9,181 nucleotides of DNA, from contig CAMOXW010000055.1 in NCBI GenBank assembly GCA_946629405.1, forward strand, positions 1-9,181. The letters are read 5' to 3'. Shown piece after piece: positions 1 to 6,209 of the stretch (position 1 is its first letter; each line of letters begins with the position of its first letter). The notes beneath the pieces were generated by a model, which worked only from the letters and a program-made list of their open reading frames with translations, had not been told where the DNA came from and did no database searches. The position numbers and the translations under genes are program-made. The DNA is from an uncultured Ruminococcus sp. Lineage in GTDB: Bacteria; Bacillota_A; Clostridia; Oscillospirales; Ruminococcaceae.

Positions 1-364
1 AACTCGCATTGATGATGAGCCGTTCATCACAAAAGTGGACTTTGACAGGCTGGCAAGGGTCATGGAAAACCTCTTTGCCAATGTGATAAAATATGCCGAG
101 CCTCACACCGATGTAAGGCTTGAAAGCAAGGTTGGCACGAGCAGTATCAGCATTTCGCTGTCAAACACGATCCGCAAAGGGGCAGAGGTCAGCACAGAGG
201 ATATGTTTGACCGCTTTTACCGTGACGATCAGGCAAGAACAGACACCGACAGTGCAGGTCTTGGGCTTGCGATAGCAAAGAAGATAGTTGAACTGCACGG
301 CGGGGAGATCTCTGCAAAGACTGACAATAACGTGATAACTGTGACTGTCATGCTGATGAAGTAA
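1..364 (+). CDS. Sensor histidine kinase, C-terminal ATP-binding domain (5' partial)
   Basis: This is the 3' end of a two-component sensor kinase; the frame is open to the left edge (position 2), so the sensor, membrane and phospho-acceptor His parts are outside the window. The GTG at 35 is only an internal Val codon. The HATPase_c (GHKL) fold is clear from the N box (ENLFANVIKY), which binds Mg-ATP, the F box (MFDRFYR) and the G2 box (AGLGLAIAKKIVELHGG), followed by a final beta strand and TAA. The usual G1 box (DxGxG) is not visible; the matching place reads SLSNTIRKGAEVSTED. That is seen in VanS-like Firmicute kinases, where an N-T/K motif replaces it. The partner response regulator would normally lie upstream. 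The gene points toward the transporter operon and is separated from it by terminators, so nothing here shows that it controls that operon. Confidence 0.93.
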   Translation, partial: TRIDDEPFITKVDFDRLARVMENLFANVIKYAEPHTDVRLESKVGTSSISISLSNTIRKGAEVSTEDMFDRFYRDDQARTDTDSAGLGLAIAKKIVELHGGEISAKTDNNVITVTVMLMK

Positions 365-373
365 CATGACATG

Positions 374-415
374 AAAAAACGGAGCGCTTACCATTAAGGT
401 AACGCTCCGTTCTTG
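374..415. terminator. Rho-independent terminator, probably bidirectional
   Basis: A long hairpin: AACGGAGCG (378-386), a bulged C at 387, TTACC (388-392), loop ATTAA (393-397), then GGTAA and CGCTCCGTT (398-411), giving 14 paired bases. It starts 13 nt after the kinase stop codon. On the plus strand the stem is followed by a weak T-rich run (TTCTTGCTT). On the minus strand it is followed by a clean T6, the complement of A6 at 374-379. It therefore probably ends the kinase transcript and also works, perhaps better, for leftward transcription. Confidence 0.85.
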
Positions 416-416
416 C

Positions 417-539
417 TTATTCTTCCTCGTCCGAACACTCATTCAAACCGTGCATAAGCTGAATATAAACGCACTCCGCACGTTCACGCTCCCACCCTCG
501 GCGGTCATCGCACTCAGGAGATCGAGATTCACTATCGTT
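417..539 (-). pseudogene. Possible 3' remnant of a minus-strand gene
   Basis: The minus strand is open for about 41 codons from a TGA at 540-542 to a TAA at 417-419. The translation looks protein-like, including GWERERAECVYIQLMHGLNE and an acidic end, CSDEEE. There is no ATG with a ribosome binding site at its head; the only Met is internal (453-455). The stop lies 6 nt before the terminator hairpin at 378-411, whose T6 run is on this strand, as expected for the true 3' end of a gene. This suggests a decayed gene of which only the tail survives. I do not recognise the family. The opposite strand can also be read as a coding tail (458-607), and both cannot be real. Confidence 0.25.
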
Positions 540-607
540 TCAACGTTGCCATAACGGCTGCTGTTGCTGACAGTATGAAGTACGACAAAAAAAGAAAGGC
601 TGCGTAA
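458..607 (+). pseudogene. Possible remnant of a serine recombinase C-terminus (alternative reading)
   Basis: The plus strand is open for 49 codons after a TAA at 455-457 and ends at TAA 605-607, inside the left arm of the second terminator. There is no start codon with a ribosome binding site. The segment reading RTQEIEIHYRF (about 509-541) resembles the conserved beta strand near the C-terminus of large serine recombinases of clostridial mobile elements, which often read like QxIxIxYxF. The rest (VADSMKYDKKRKAA) is not recognisable. If right, it is the scar of a lost integrative element; the match is short and could be chance. It overlaps the minus-strand remnant at 417-539. Confidence 0.25.
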
Positions 608-630
608 CCGCATAGGTTACGCAGCCTTAT
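583..630 (-). terminator. Rho-independent terminator of the seven-gene operon
   Basis: A perfect 12-bp stem: GGCTGCGTAACC (598-609), loop GCATA (610-614), GGTTACGCAGCC (615-626). Read leftward, the stem is followed by TTTCTTTTTTTGT (complement of 585-597), a strong uridine run. It lies about 60 nt beyond the stop codon of the last permease gene and is the first terminator-like structure downstream of the operon. On the plus strand the T run after the stem (TTATCTTC) is poor, so the main direction is minus. Confidence 0.9.
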
Positions 631-686
631 CTTCAAATCATAAAAACTTCTTTATTGGCGCAATCCTTTCGGGGGAGCCGTTATTA

Positions 687-1727
687 TTATGCAACGAGGC
701 CGGAGCGTTCGATACCTTCTGTGAAATACTTTTGCAGGAAAGTATAGAGTATCAGGAGCGGTGCGATCGAGATAAGGCAGCCTGCCTGCTTCCAGACGAT
801 CTGCTCACGGGGGCTGATCTGAATGGTTGCATCGCCGAAAAGCCTGAGCTTGAGCTCGTTGTCGAGGTTATAGAGCATCGTGGCAATGGTCTTGGTGTTG
901 TGGAAGAACATTGTGCTTACATAGTAATCGTTCCAGTACCACACTATTGAGAACAGGAATACCGTCAGGAACGACGATGCGGCATTGGGTATCATTACGC
1001 GGACGAAGGTCTTGAACGGTCCGCAGCCGTCGATATAGGCGGCGTCCTCCAGCTCGCGGGGAAGTCCGCGGAAGAACTGGCGGAAGATGAGTATCATCAG
1101 TCCCGAGCGTATGCCGTTTGCGGTGAGAGCGGGGAGATACATCGTCCACATCGTGTCGATGAGGTTCTTGCTGAACACTCCCCTTATACCAAAGAATCTG
1201 AACTGGAAGAACAGCGGCAGGGAGATTATCTGCGTAGGAACGAGTATCATGAGTATTACGATACCGAACATCAGCTTCTTGCCGCGGAAGTTGAATCTTG
1301 CAAAGCCGTAGCCTGTGATCGCGCAGGAGAGCACCTGCACTACCGAGCAGCCGATGTTGAGTATCACTGTGTTTTTGAGCGTGTTCCAGAAGTCCATAGC
1401 CTCGATGGTTTCCTTGAGGACATTCATGGTCGTATGTCTGGGTATCCACATAACTGTGGGGTCGGTCATGTCGCTTCTTTCGCGGAAGGTACAGCTTATC
1501 ATATAGAGCAGCGGGTACATGATGACGAAACCGAGTCCGAACAGTATAACGAACCGGAAGAACGGCCAGACCCTTTCGAGCATAGCCTTTCGTCTGAGGT
1601 AGCTGCGCTCCTCGCGTGACATGGACTTCATGCGCTCCCTGCGGAGCTGCTTCATTGCTTTTTTCTGCGCTCTTCCGCTGAGGGGAGTGCGCTCCTGTAC
1701 TGCCGCAGCAGCGGTTTTTTCAGCCAT
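687..1727 (-). CDS. Carbohydrate ABC transporter permease, MalG-like (second pair)
   Basis: An inner-membrane permease subunit of a CUT1-type ABC importer, predicted to pair with the MalF-like protein encoded just upstream. The binding_protein-dependent transport (BPD_transp_1) region spans about residues 117-335, with several hydrophobic segments. The cytoplasmic EAA loop that docks to the ATPase is at residues 227-247 (EDAAYIDGCGPFKTF, ending in MIP). The C-terminus, TEGIERSGLVA, is a variant of the usual GxxxGAVKG end. At 346 residues it is longer than the usual ~275-300. The excess is a very basic N-terminal tail (residues 1-53, rich in Arg and Lys), which should be cytoplasmic, before the first helix at about 56-78. 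The ATG at 1725-1727 follows an AAGGAGGTG site with 7-nt spacing. The gene ends in three tandem in-frame TAA codons (681-689). No ATPase gene is adjacent. The substrate cannot be inferred. Confidence 0.95.
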   Translation of the reverse strand: MAEKTAAAAVQERTPLSGRAQKKAMKQLRRERMKSMSREERSYLRRKAMLERVWPFFRFVILFGLGFVIMYPLLYMISCTFRERSDMTDPTVMWIPRHTTMNVLKETIEAMDFWNTLKNTVILNIGCSVVQVLSCAITGYGFARFNFRGKKLMFGIVILMILVPTQIISLPLFFQFRFFGIRGVFSKNLIDTMWTMYLPALTANGIRSGLMILIFRQFFRGLPRELEDAAYIDGCGPFKTFVRVMIPNAASSFLTVFLFSIVWYWNDYYVSTMFFHNTKTIATMLYNLDNELKLRLFGDATIQISPREQIVWKQAGCLISIAPLLILYTFLQKYFTEGIERSGLVA

Positions 1728-1734
1728 AGTAACG

Positions 1735-1744
1735 CACCTCCTTA
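1735..1744 (-). promoter_or_regulatory. Ribosome binding site fused to upstream stop codon (TAAGGAGGTG)
   Basis: Read leftward this is TAAGGAGGTG. The TAA is the stop of the MalF-like gene (1742-1744), and the AAGGAGGTG that starts inside it is a near-perfect Shine-Dalgarno for the MalG-like gene whose ATG is at 1725-1727. The overlap suggests that the ribosome finishing one subunit is placed to start the next. Confidence 0.85.
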
Positions 1745-2689
1745 TTCGACCTCATAGTAAATGAACTTGTTTACTATTGCGGTGATGATGCCGATAGCCG
1801 CAAGGACTATAGCAAAGTATATCCATGCCATAGCCGAAGCAAGACCGTAGTTTACCTCGGCGTTCTGGAAGACGAGAATTCTTTCCATTACCTTGTTCAT
1901 AGGGCTTGTGAACGAGTCTATTACGGTGAATATCAGGTTCGCAAGGATGAAAGGGCTGACGTAGGGGAAGGTTATTTTCCAGAAGTATTCCCACGAGGTC
2001 GCTCCTTCCATCTGAGCAGCTTCCTTCGCTGAAGGCGGGATGTTCTGGAGTGCTGCGAGGAACAGGAGTATCTGTATTCCGGAGCTCCAGACGATGCCGA
2101 AGATGTTATCAGCGACCGTTGTGATGAAGTCGGTCATTTTCGGGCTCATGCCGTATACTCCGAGGAACTGCATGAGCTCCCCGACGAGGTCGGTAGAGAA
2201 CATTGTCGAGAACTGAGCCGCGCCGGTATTTCCGGTGGACTGCATATCGCCGTTGATGATCTTGAATACCGGACCTGTGGCGATGATTACCGGAAGGAAG
2301 AATATCGCACGCGAGAGCGTCCTGCCCCTGAACTTCTGATTGAGCACGACTGCGATGAAAAGCGAGAATATCAGTATGAGCGGGGTCTTCCAGAGGGTCT
2401 CGAGGAGGGTCTCCTCGAGGTAGTCGGTATAGTGCGGGTCCTTATTGATAGCGTCCTTGTAGTTATCGAGGCCTACCCATTCAAGGTTGAGGCGTCCGGG
2501 CTGTATCGTTATCTTGTTGAACGAATATATCAGCGATTTTCCGAGGGGGATCAGGAAGAACATGATAGTGCCGAACAGCCAGAGTCCGATGAATCCGTAG
2601 CCGTACAGAGCCTTTCGGCGTTCGTAGGAGAGCTTCGGACGCTTCTGTGTCCTGACAGCAGGCTGCTTCTGAGCTTTCTTATCGCTCAT
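1742..2689 (-). CDS. Sugar ABC transporter permease, MalF-like (second pair)
   Basis: A 315-residue CUT1 permease subunit that should form a heterodimer with the MalG-like product downstream. After a basic cytoplasmic tail (residues 1-27), the first helix is at about 29-50, followed by a periplasm-type loop with WVGLDNYKDA (71-80), typical of MalF/UgpA relatives. The permease domain starts near residue 95, with RAIFFLPVIIATGPVFKI at 127-144. The EAA loop is at 223-242 (EAAQMEGATSWEYFWKITFP). The loop at about 145-190 is longer than usual. The ATG at 2687-2689 shares one base with the TGA of the DUF5696 gene (TGATG), so translation is probably coupled. A purine-rich GAGGAAGGGGG sits about 12 nt upstream, a rather distant binding site. 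The family assignment is secure; the sugar transported is unknown. Confidence 0.95.
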   Translation of the reverse strand: MSDKKAQKQPAVRTQKRPKLSYERRKALYGYGFIGLWLFGTIMFFLIPLGKSLIYSFNKITIQPGRLNLEWVGLDNYKDAINKDPHYTDYLEETLLETLWKTPLILIFSLFIAVVLNQKFRGRTLSRAIFFLPVIIATGPVFKIINGDMQSTGNTGAAQFSTMFSTDLVGELMQFLGVYGMSPKMTDFITTVADNIFGIVWSSGIQILLFLAALQNIPPSAKEAAQMEGATSWEYFWKITFPYVSPFILANLIFTVIDSFTSPMNKVMERILVFQNAEVNYGLASAMAWIYFAIVLAAIGIITAIVNKFIYYEVE

Positions 2690-5547
2690 CAGAATTTGAT
2701 ACCCCCTTCCTCTGCGTATTTTTCAACGTCAATGATCTCGCCGTTGAAGTTGATGGTTTTTGCCTTGAAGTCTACCTTAACGACAGTGCCGTTAGAATAG
2801 GTAGTTGTTATGAGATCACCGTCCTTGGAATATCCGGTGATAGTTGAATCGCTGACATTGCTGATAATTGGCTGGAGGAGCTTGTACTCAGCCGCAGCGG
2901 TCTCTGTCCAGCTCTTATAGTTTGCGTAGTAGTATATGTCGAACTCAGTATCCTTGAGGTTGGTGGTGTTCGTATGGAGCATATCGTACTGGATATCGCT
3001 TCCGGTCGCAGCCGCCATGAGGATGAGATTTTCCGCGTCGGCAGAGCCGTTCACAGCGGATGTGGAATATGGGATGAGTCCGTGCATAACGAGCTGGAAG
3101 AACGGTATATCCTCATCGAACATATCAAAGCGGCTCGATGAGAGCGGAACGTTCTTGATACGGCTGACATAAGGCAGCGCGTAGGCATTCGCGTTATCTG
3201 CGAGTATACCGTTATCGAGGGTAGAATCCATTTCCTGATACGACCTTATGAGCTTGTTCATGGCGTCGAAGCGGGATATATCCTTTTTGCCGTAGTCGCC
3301 GTAGAGTGAGGTCGTGAGGTTTGCGATGCTCACGCCGTCGAGCCCCTTGTTGTCGTAGCTGTCAGCGACCTTTCCGAGCACCTTGTTGAAGTAGGTCGGT
3401 GAAAGGAGGGACATATTCTTCTTGAAGCCGTCCGGTATGCCGTAGGCTCTGTCGTAGCTCACGATACGCGAGTAGGAGCCTGAGACCCTGACTGCTGTGC
3501 TGGTGAATGAGTAGTAGCCGTTTCCGGAGTAGAAATCGCGGTTGTCGGAAACGGGGTAGAGCTCATAGCCGTTGTCGTTTATGAAGCTCTTGAGCGACTT
3601 GAAATCCTTTTTTCCGCCGAGGGTATTCGACGGCTTGGCGCCGGTATCGACCTTGTTTTTGATACCGTCGTTTGTCCAGTTAGCGTAGGAGACCACCATA
3701 TCGTCAACGCCGTTGTCGCGCAGCTCTGTAAGGATATCGACCGCCTGATCGTAGGTAGTCACGGCAGTTTTCATAGTGATCGGAATGCCGAGGATCGGCT
3801 TCTTTTTGAGCACTCCGCCGAACAGGTCAACGTAGAGCGCGGAGCTGTTACTGCTTGTTCTGTTCTTTACGCCCTTTTCCTCGACGAGGTAGTCTCTGTA
3901 GCGTGCGGCAACGTCAACGTAATCAGCCCCGTCCTTTGCAATTGGGTAGTAGAGCAGTTCGATATCGTCAGAATTGATATCGCCGCGCTCGAAGACTGTG
4001 AGCTCCTCGTTGCTGCCGGACATATAGAAGGTATCCGTGCCGCGGACGATGAAGGTGAAGTTGCACAGATTGTAGCTTGTGTTGGACTGTTTTGAAGCCT
4101 TAACGGAGAGCAGAGCATTCGAGTCGCCTTTTGAAGCAACGACGAGCATTGCGTTGTCCTCCTTGACAATGCCGTACATCGGGAGGTATATCTGCTCAGT
4201 GACGGCGCCCTTTGAGGTGGGGACAACCGTTACATCATTGCCGTAAACGCGCTGCATATAGGCATTTGAGCCCATAGTCCTGCCGTTGTTGAAGCGTACT
4301 AATGCGCCGCTTCCGTCGGGGATTATGAAGTAGCCTTCCTCCTCAGAGGAGGCTGCGCCGAAGCTGCCGAGGACAGTTATCTGAGTAGCGATATTTGCGG
4401 AGTTGGTCTCCTCGATATCATCGACCTTGAGGTATGCCTTCATGTGGTCATCCTCAAGGGTATAGTCAACAGGGTACCTGAAGCCTGCGCTGGAGTAGTC
4501 ATAGGTTATCCTGATACCGTCCTTGATATTCTTGACGGTCATTTTGCAGTCGGAGTCATAGCCCGAGCGCAGGAGGTTATTGTTGTTGCGGTTCTCAGGA
4601 ACGCCGTAGTTGAGGGTATTCGATGAGCGCAGCTCATCAACGAGCAGGTCGGTCGCGTAGGTATCCTGAGTAGCGCCGAGGGGCGAGGACCACCAGATAT
4701 AGCCGGTATCCTTGTTTTCGATGCCGAAGATCGCGCTCCTGTGATCAACGATCATGCGGAAGTTATCGTTCTCAGCCGTATAGGAGAAGGCGCCGTAGTA
4801 ATGAGTACCGTCCTCAGATACCCAGACGAATTCGCTGCCGTCCTCGTTCTCGTAGACCTTCATTCCGTCCTCAGTGCGCTTATAGGCAAAGCTTTCGTCA
4901 AGCTTCTTGTTGTCGGACTGCATGAGGTCAACGACCTTGCCGCCGTCACGGAAGAAGGCATTTTCGCTGTCGAGAGTAGAAATGACCGTGCGGACGCTTA
5001 TTAGCTTTCCCGTATCCTCATTCACTGTAACGAGGAATCTGCCCTTAGTGCTGATGAAGCTCCTTTCGCCGCTCTTTGAGGAGAGCTTTTTGAATTCTGC
5101 GGCAGGCTCGCCGGTGTCGGTATACACCGCAACAGCGTCGCCGAGTTTTTTGACCTCTTTAATGAGTTCCTCCGCAGCGTCCTTGTCAGCTTCCTGCTTT
5201 TCGGTGAGTTCAGCCTTGCGGTCGGGCTCGCCCTCGCTGAATCCGAACTCCGCCCATATCTTATCCTCGAAGTCCTCACTTTCGGTGTAGAAGTCTATTC
5301 CCTCTGCACTTCCGGAGAGTGAGTAGTATTTTTCTGCAAGCTCCGCATTGAATTCGGTTTTTTCGACAGCCTCCGAGCGCTTGTCCTTGCGGGACTTCTC
5401 CGCCTCCTCAGCTGACTCATCCTCCTCAGAGGATTCAGAGCTGACTTTTACAGTTTCGTCGTCGGCATAGATATTTCCGCCGGCTGTCATCATTGAAACG
5501 GCAAGCAGACAGAGTATGTACCGTTTGATTTTTCCTTTCAATATCAT
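2689..5547 (-). CDS. Large secreted DUF5696-type protein, possible glycan-active enzyme
   Basis: A 952-residue exported protein. Residues 1-28 form a Sec signal peptide: basic start, hydrophobic core YILCLLAVSMM, likely cleavage after IYA. There is no lipobox, anchor helix or LPxTG motif. Residues 29-66 are an acidic Ser/Glu/Lys linker. A beta-rich region follows, about 160-545 (FGIENKDTGYIWWSSP, GYFIIPDGSGALVRFNNG). About 570-850 has alternating strands and helices suggesting a TIM-barrel-like fold (LYVDLFGG, ILGIPITM, VDDMVVSYANW, GLDGVSIANL, ILADNANAYALPYV, HGLIPYSTS). A C-terminal beta domain closes the protein. I recall this layout from DUF5696 proteins encoded beside CUT1 permeases in Firmicutes; the domain name is from memory. 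The layout suggests a glycosidase or glycan-binding role, but catalytic acids cannot be assigned. The start is uncertain: the GGCGGGG motif almost touches the ATG at 5547 and is better spaced for the TTG two codons later (5539-5541). Its stop overlaps the next permease start. Confidence 0.8.
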   Translation of the reverse strand: MILKGKIKRYILCLLAVSMMTAGGNIYADDETVKVSSESSEEDESAEEAEKSRKDKRSEAVEKTEFNAELAEKYYSLSGSAEGIDFYTESEDFEDKIWAEFGFSEGEPDRKAELTEKQEADKDAAEELIKEVKKLGDAVAVYTDTGEPAAEFKKLSSKSGERSFISTKGRFLVTVNEDTGKLISVRTVISTLDSENAFFRDGGKVVDLMQSDNKKLDESFAYKRTEDGMKVYENEDGSEFVWVSEDGTHYYGAFSYTAENDNFRMIVDHRSAIFGIENKDTGYIWWSSPLGATQDTYATDLLVDELRSSNTLNYGVPENRNNNNLLRSGYDSDCKMTVKNIKDGIRITYDYSSAGFRYPVDYTLEDDHMKAYLKVDDIEETNSANIATQITVLGSFGAASSEEEGYFIIPDGSGALVRFNNGRTMGSNAYMQRVYGNDVTVVPTSKGAVTEQIYLPMYGIVKEDNAMLVVASKGDSNALLSVKASKQSNTSYNLCNFTFIVRGTDTFYMSGSNEELTVFERGDINSDDIELLYYPIAKDGADYVDVAARYRDYLVEEKGVKNRTSSNSSALYVDLFGGVLKKKPILGIPITMKTAVTTYDQAVDILTELRDNGVDDMVVSYANWTNDGIKNKVDTGAKPSNTLGGKKDFKSLKSFINDNGYELYPVSDNRDFYSGNGYYSFTSTAVRVSGSYSRIVSYDRAYGIPDGFKKNMSLLSPTYFNKVLGKVADSYDNKGLDGVSIANLTTSLYGDYGKKDISRFDAMNKLIRSYQEMDSTLDNGILADNANAYALPYVSRIKNVPLSSSRFDMFDEDIPFFQLVMHGLIPYSTSAVNGSADAENLILMAAATGSDIQYDMLHTNTTNLKDTEFDIYYYANYKSWTETAAAEYKLLQPIISNVSDSTITGYSKDGDLITTTYSNGTVVKVDFKAKTINFNGEIIDVEKYAEEGGIKF

Positions 5548-5560
5548 CCCCGCCGTTTCA

Positions 5561-6190
5561 TCATACTCTGATCCTGTAAGTGATCTCTGTGTATATTGTT
5601 GAAATGAATATCCATATCTGCTGTACCAGCGACATGAAAAGCACCATGAGGAACAGCATTATCAGCATTGCCGCGATAGTCAGCACTATCGCAAAGCAGG
5701 TCTTGCCGAAGGAATACTGGTGGACTGACTTTATCGCTGAGAACAGCAGTATGACCGTCCAGCCTTCGCCGATCAGCCCGACTGCCACGATGAACACCAC
5801 CTCGTCCTGAATGAGGATGTGCGAGAGGATGAGGTTTATGTATATCGAGATGATGTAGGGTATCAGTGAATAGGCGCTGTATATGCAGATATTCTTAGCC
5901 GTACCCTCGCCGTCGAGGAGGGTGCATACCGCCCAGTTGCCGACTACCCACGCCGCAAAGAGTATTACGCTCTTGACGAGATAGGGAATGACGTTGAAGG
6001 TCTTGTCATAGGTCATGCCGAACTGGAAGCCGTAAAGCCGGCTGTTGGCTATCTGGGAGATAAAGAGGAGCAGGATTATGAGCGCCGCTATTTTCATCGA
6101 GCCGGACTTTTTCCAGCGCATATCCTCAAAGCCTTCAATGGGGTGCGTTACGGCGTGTTTTACCCATTGCTTTTCGGTAAGATCCATCAT
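5561..6190 (-). CDS. Yip1-family integral membrane protein
   Basis: A 209-residue polytopic membrane protein with about five helices (residues 33-49, 70-92, 103-125, 131-151, 164-188). The N-terminal cytoplasmic stretch has the HPIEGFEDMRWKKSGS motif (16-31), and the third helix carries SAYSLIPYI (105-113). Both are hallmarks of bacterial Yip1 (PF04893) proteins. The molecular role of bacterial members is unknown; eukaryotic ones act in membrane trafficking with Rab proteins. It sits 4 nt after the NHL/TPR gene and 13 nt before the DUF5696 gene, so it may assemble with or help to place those two envelope proteins (inference). The gene starts ATGATG (6190 or 6187). The binding site is the GAGGAGGAG that also encodes the Glu-rich end of the preceding protein. 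Confidence 0.85.
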   Translation of the reverse strand: MMDLTEKQWVKHAVTHPIEGFEDMRWKKSGSMKIAALIILLLFISQIANSRLYGFQFGMTYDKTFNVIPYLVKSVILFAAWVVGNWAVCTLLDGEGTAKNICIYSAYSLIPYIISIYINLILSHILIQDEVVFIVAVGLIGEGWTVILLFSAIKSVHQYSFGKTCFAIVLTIAAMLIMLFLMVLFMSLVQQIWIFISTIYTEITYRIRV

Positions 6191-6194
6191 AGGT

Positions 6195-6209
6195 CTACTC
6201 CTCCTCCTT
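6195..6209 (-). promoter_or_regulatory. Ribosome binding site inside the 3' end of the NHL/TPR gene
   Basis: Read leftward this is AAGGAGGAGGAGTAG. It encodes Lys-Glu-Glu-Glu-stop of the NHL/TPR protein and at the same time gives the Shine-Dalgarno for the Yip1 gene, 7 nt from its first ATG. The repeated GAG offers several alignments to 16S rRNA. No other candidate site exists in the 4-nt gap. Confidence 0.8.

Noticed and set aside
161..442. Open frame of 93 codons on the minus strand across the kinase end and first terminator.
   Set aside because: It is antisense to the clear kinase domain, runs through the hairpin and has no binding site.
868..1449. Open frame of 193 codons in another minus-strand frame of the second MalG-like gene.
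   Set aside because: Its translation is His/Arg/Gln-rich with no motif, while the overlapping frame has a full permease domain and EAA loop.
2399..2419. Inverted repeat CTCGAGGAG / CTCCTCGAG with a 3-nt loop inside the MalF-like gene.
   Set aside because: It falls on Leu-Glu-Glu-Thr-Leu-Leu-Glu codons using CTC and GAG, so it arises from codon choice. No T run follows it on the minus strand, so it is not a terminator.
3867..4226. Open frames of about 60-130 codons antisense to or shifted against the DUF5696 gene.
   Set aside because: They are Ser/Arg/Pro-rich shadow frames of a high-quality 952-codon gene and show no domain features.
4335..4352. Palindrome CCTCCTCAGAGGAGG in the DUF5696 gene.
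   Set aside because: It encodes Ser-Ser-Glu-Glu-Glu with alternating TCC/GAG-type codons and has a one-base centre that cannot form a normal loop.
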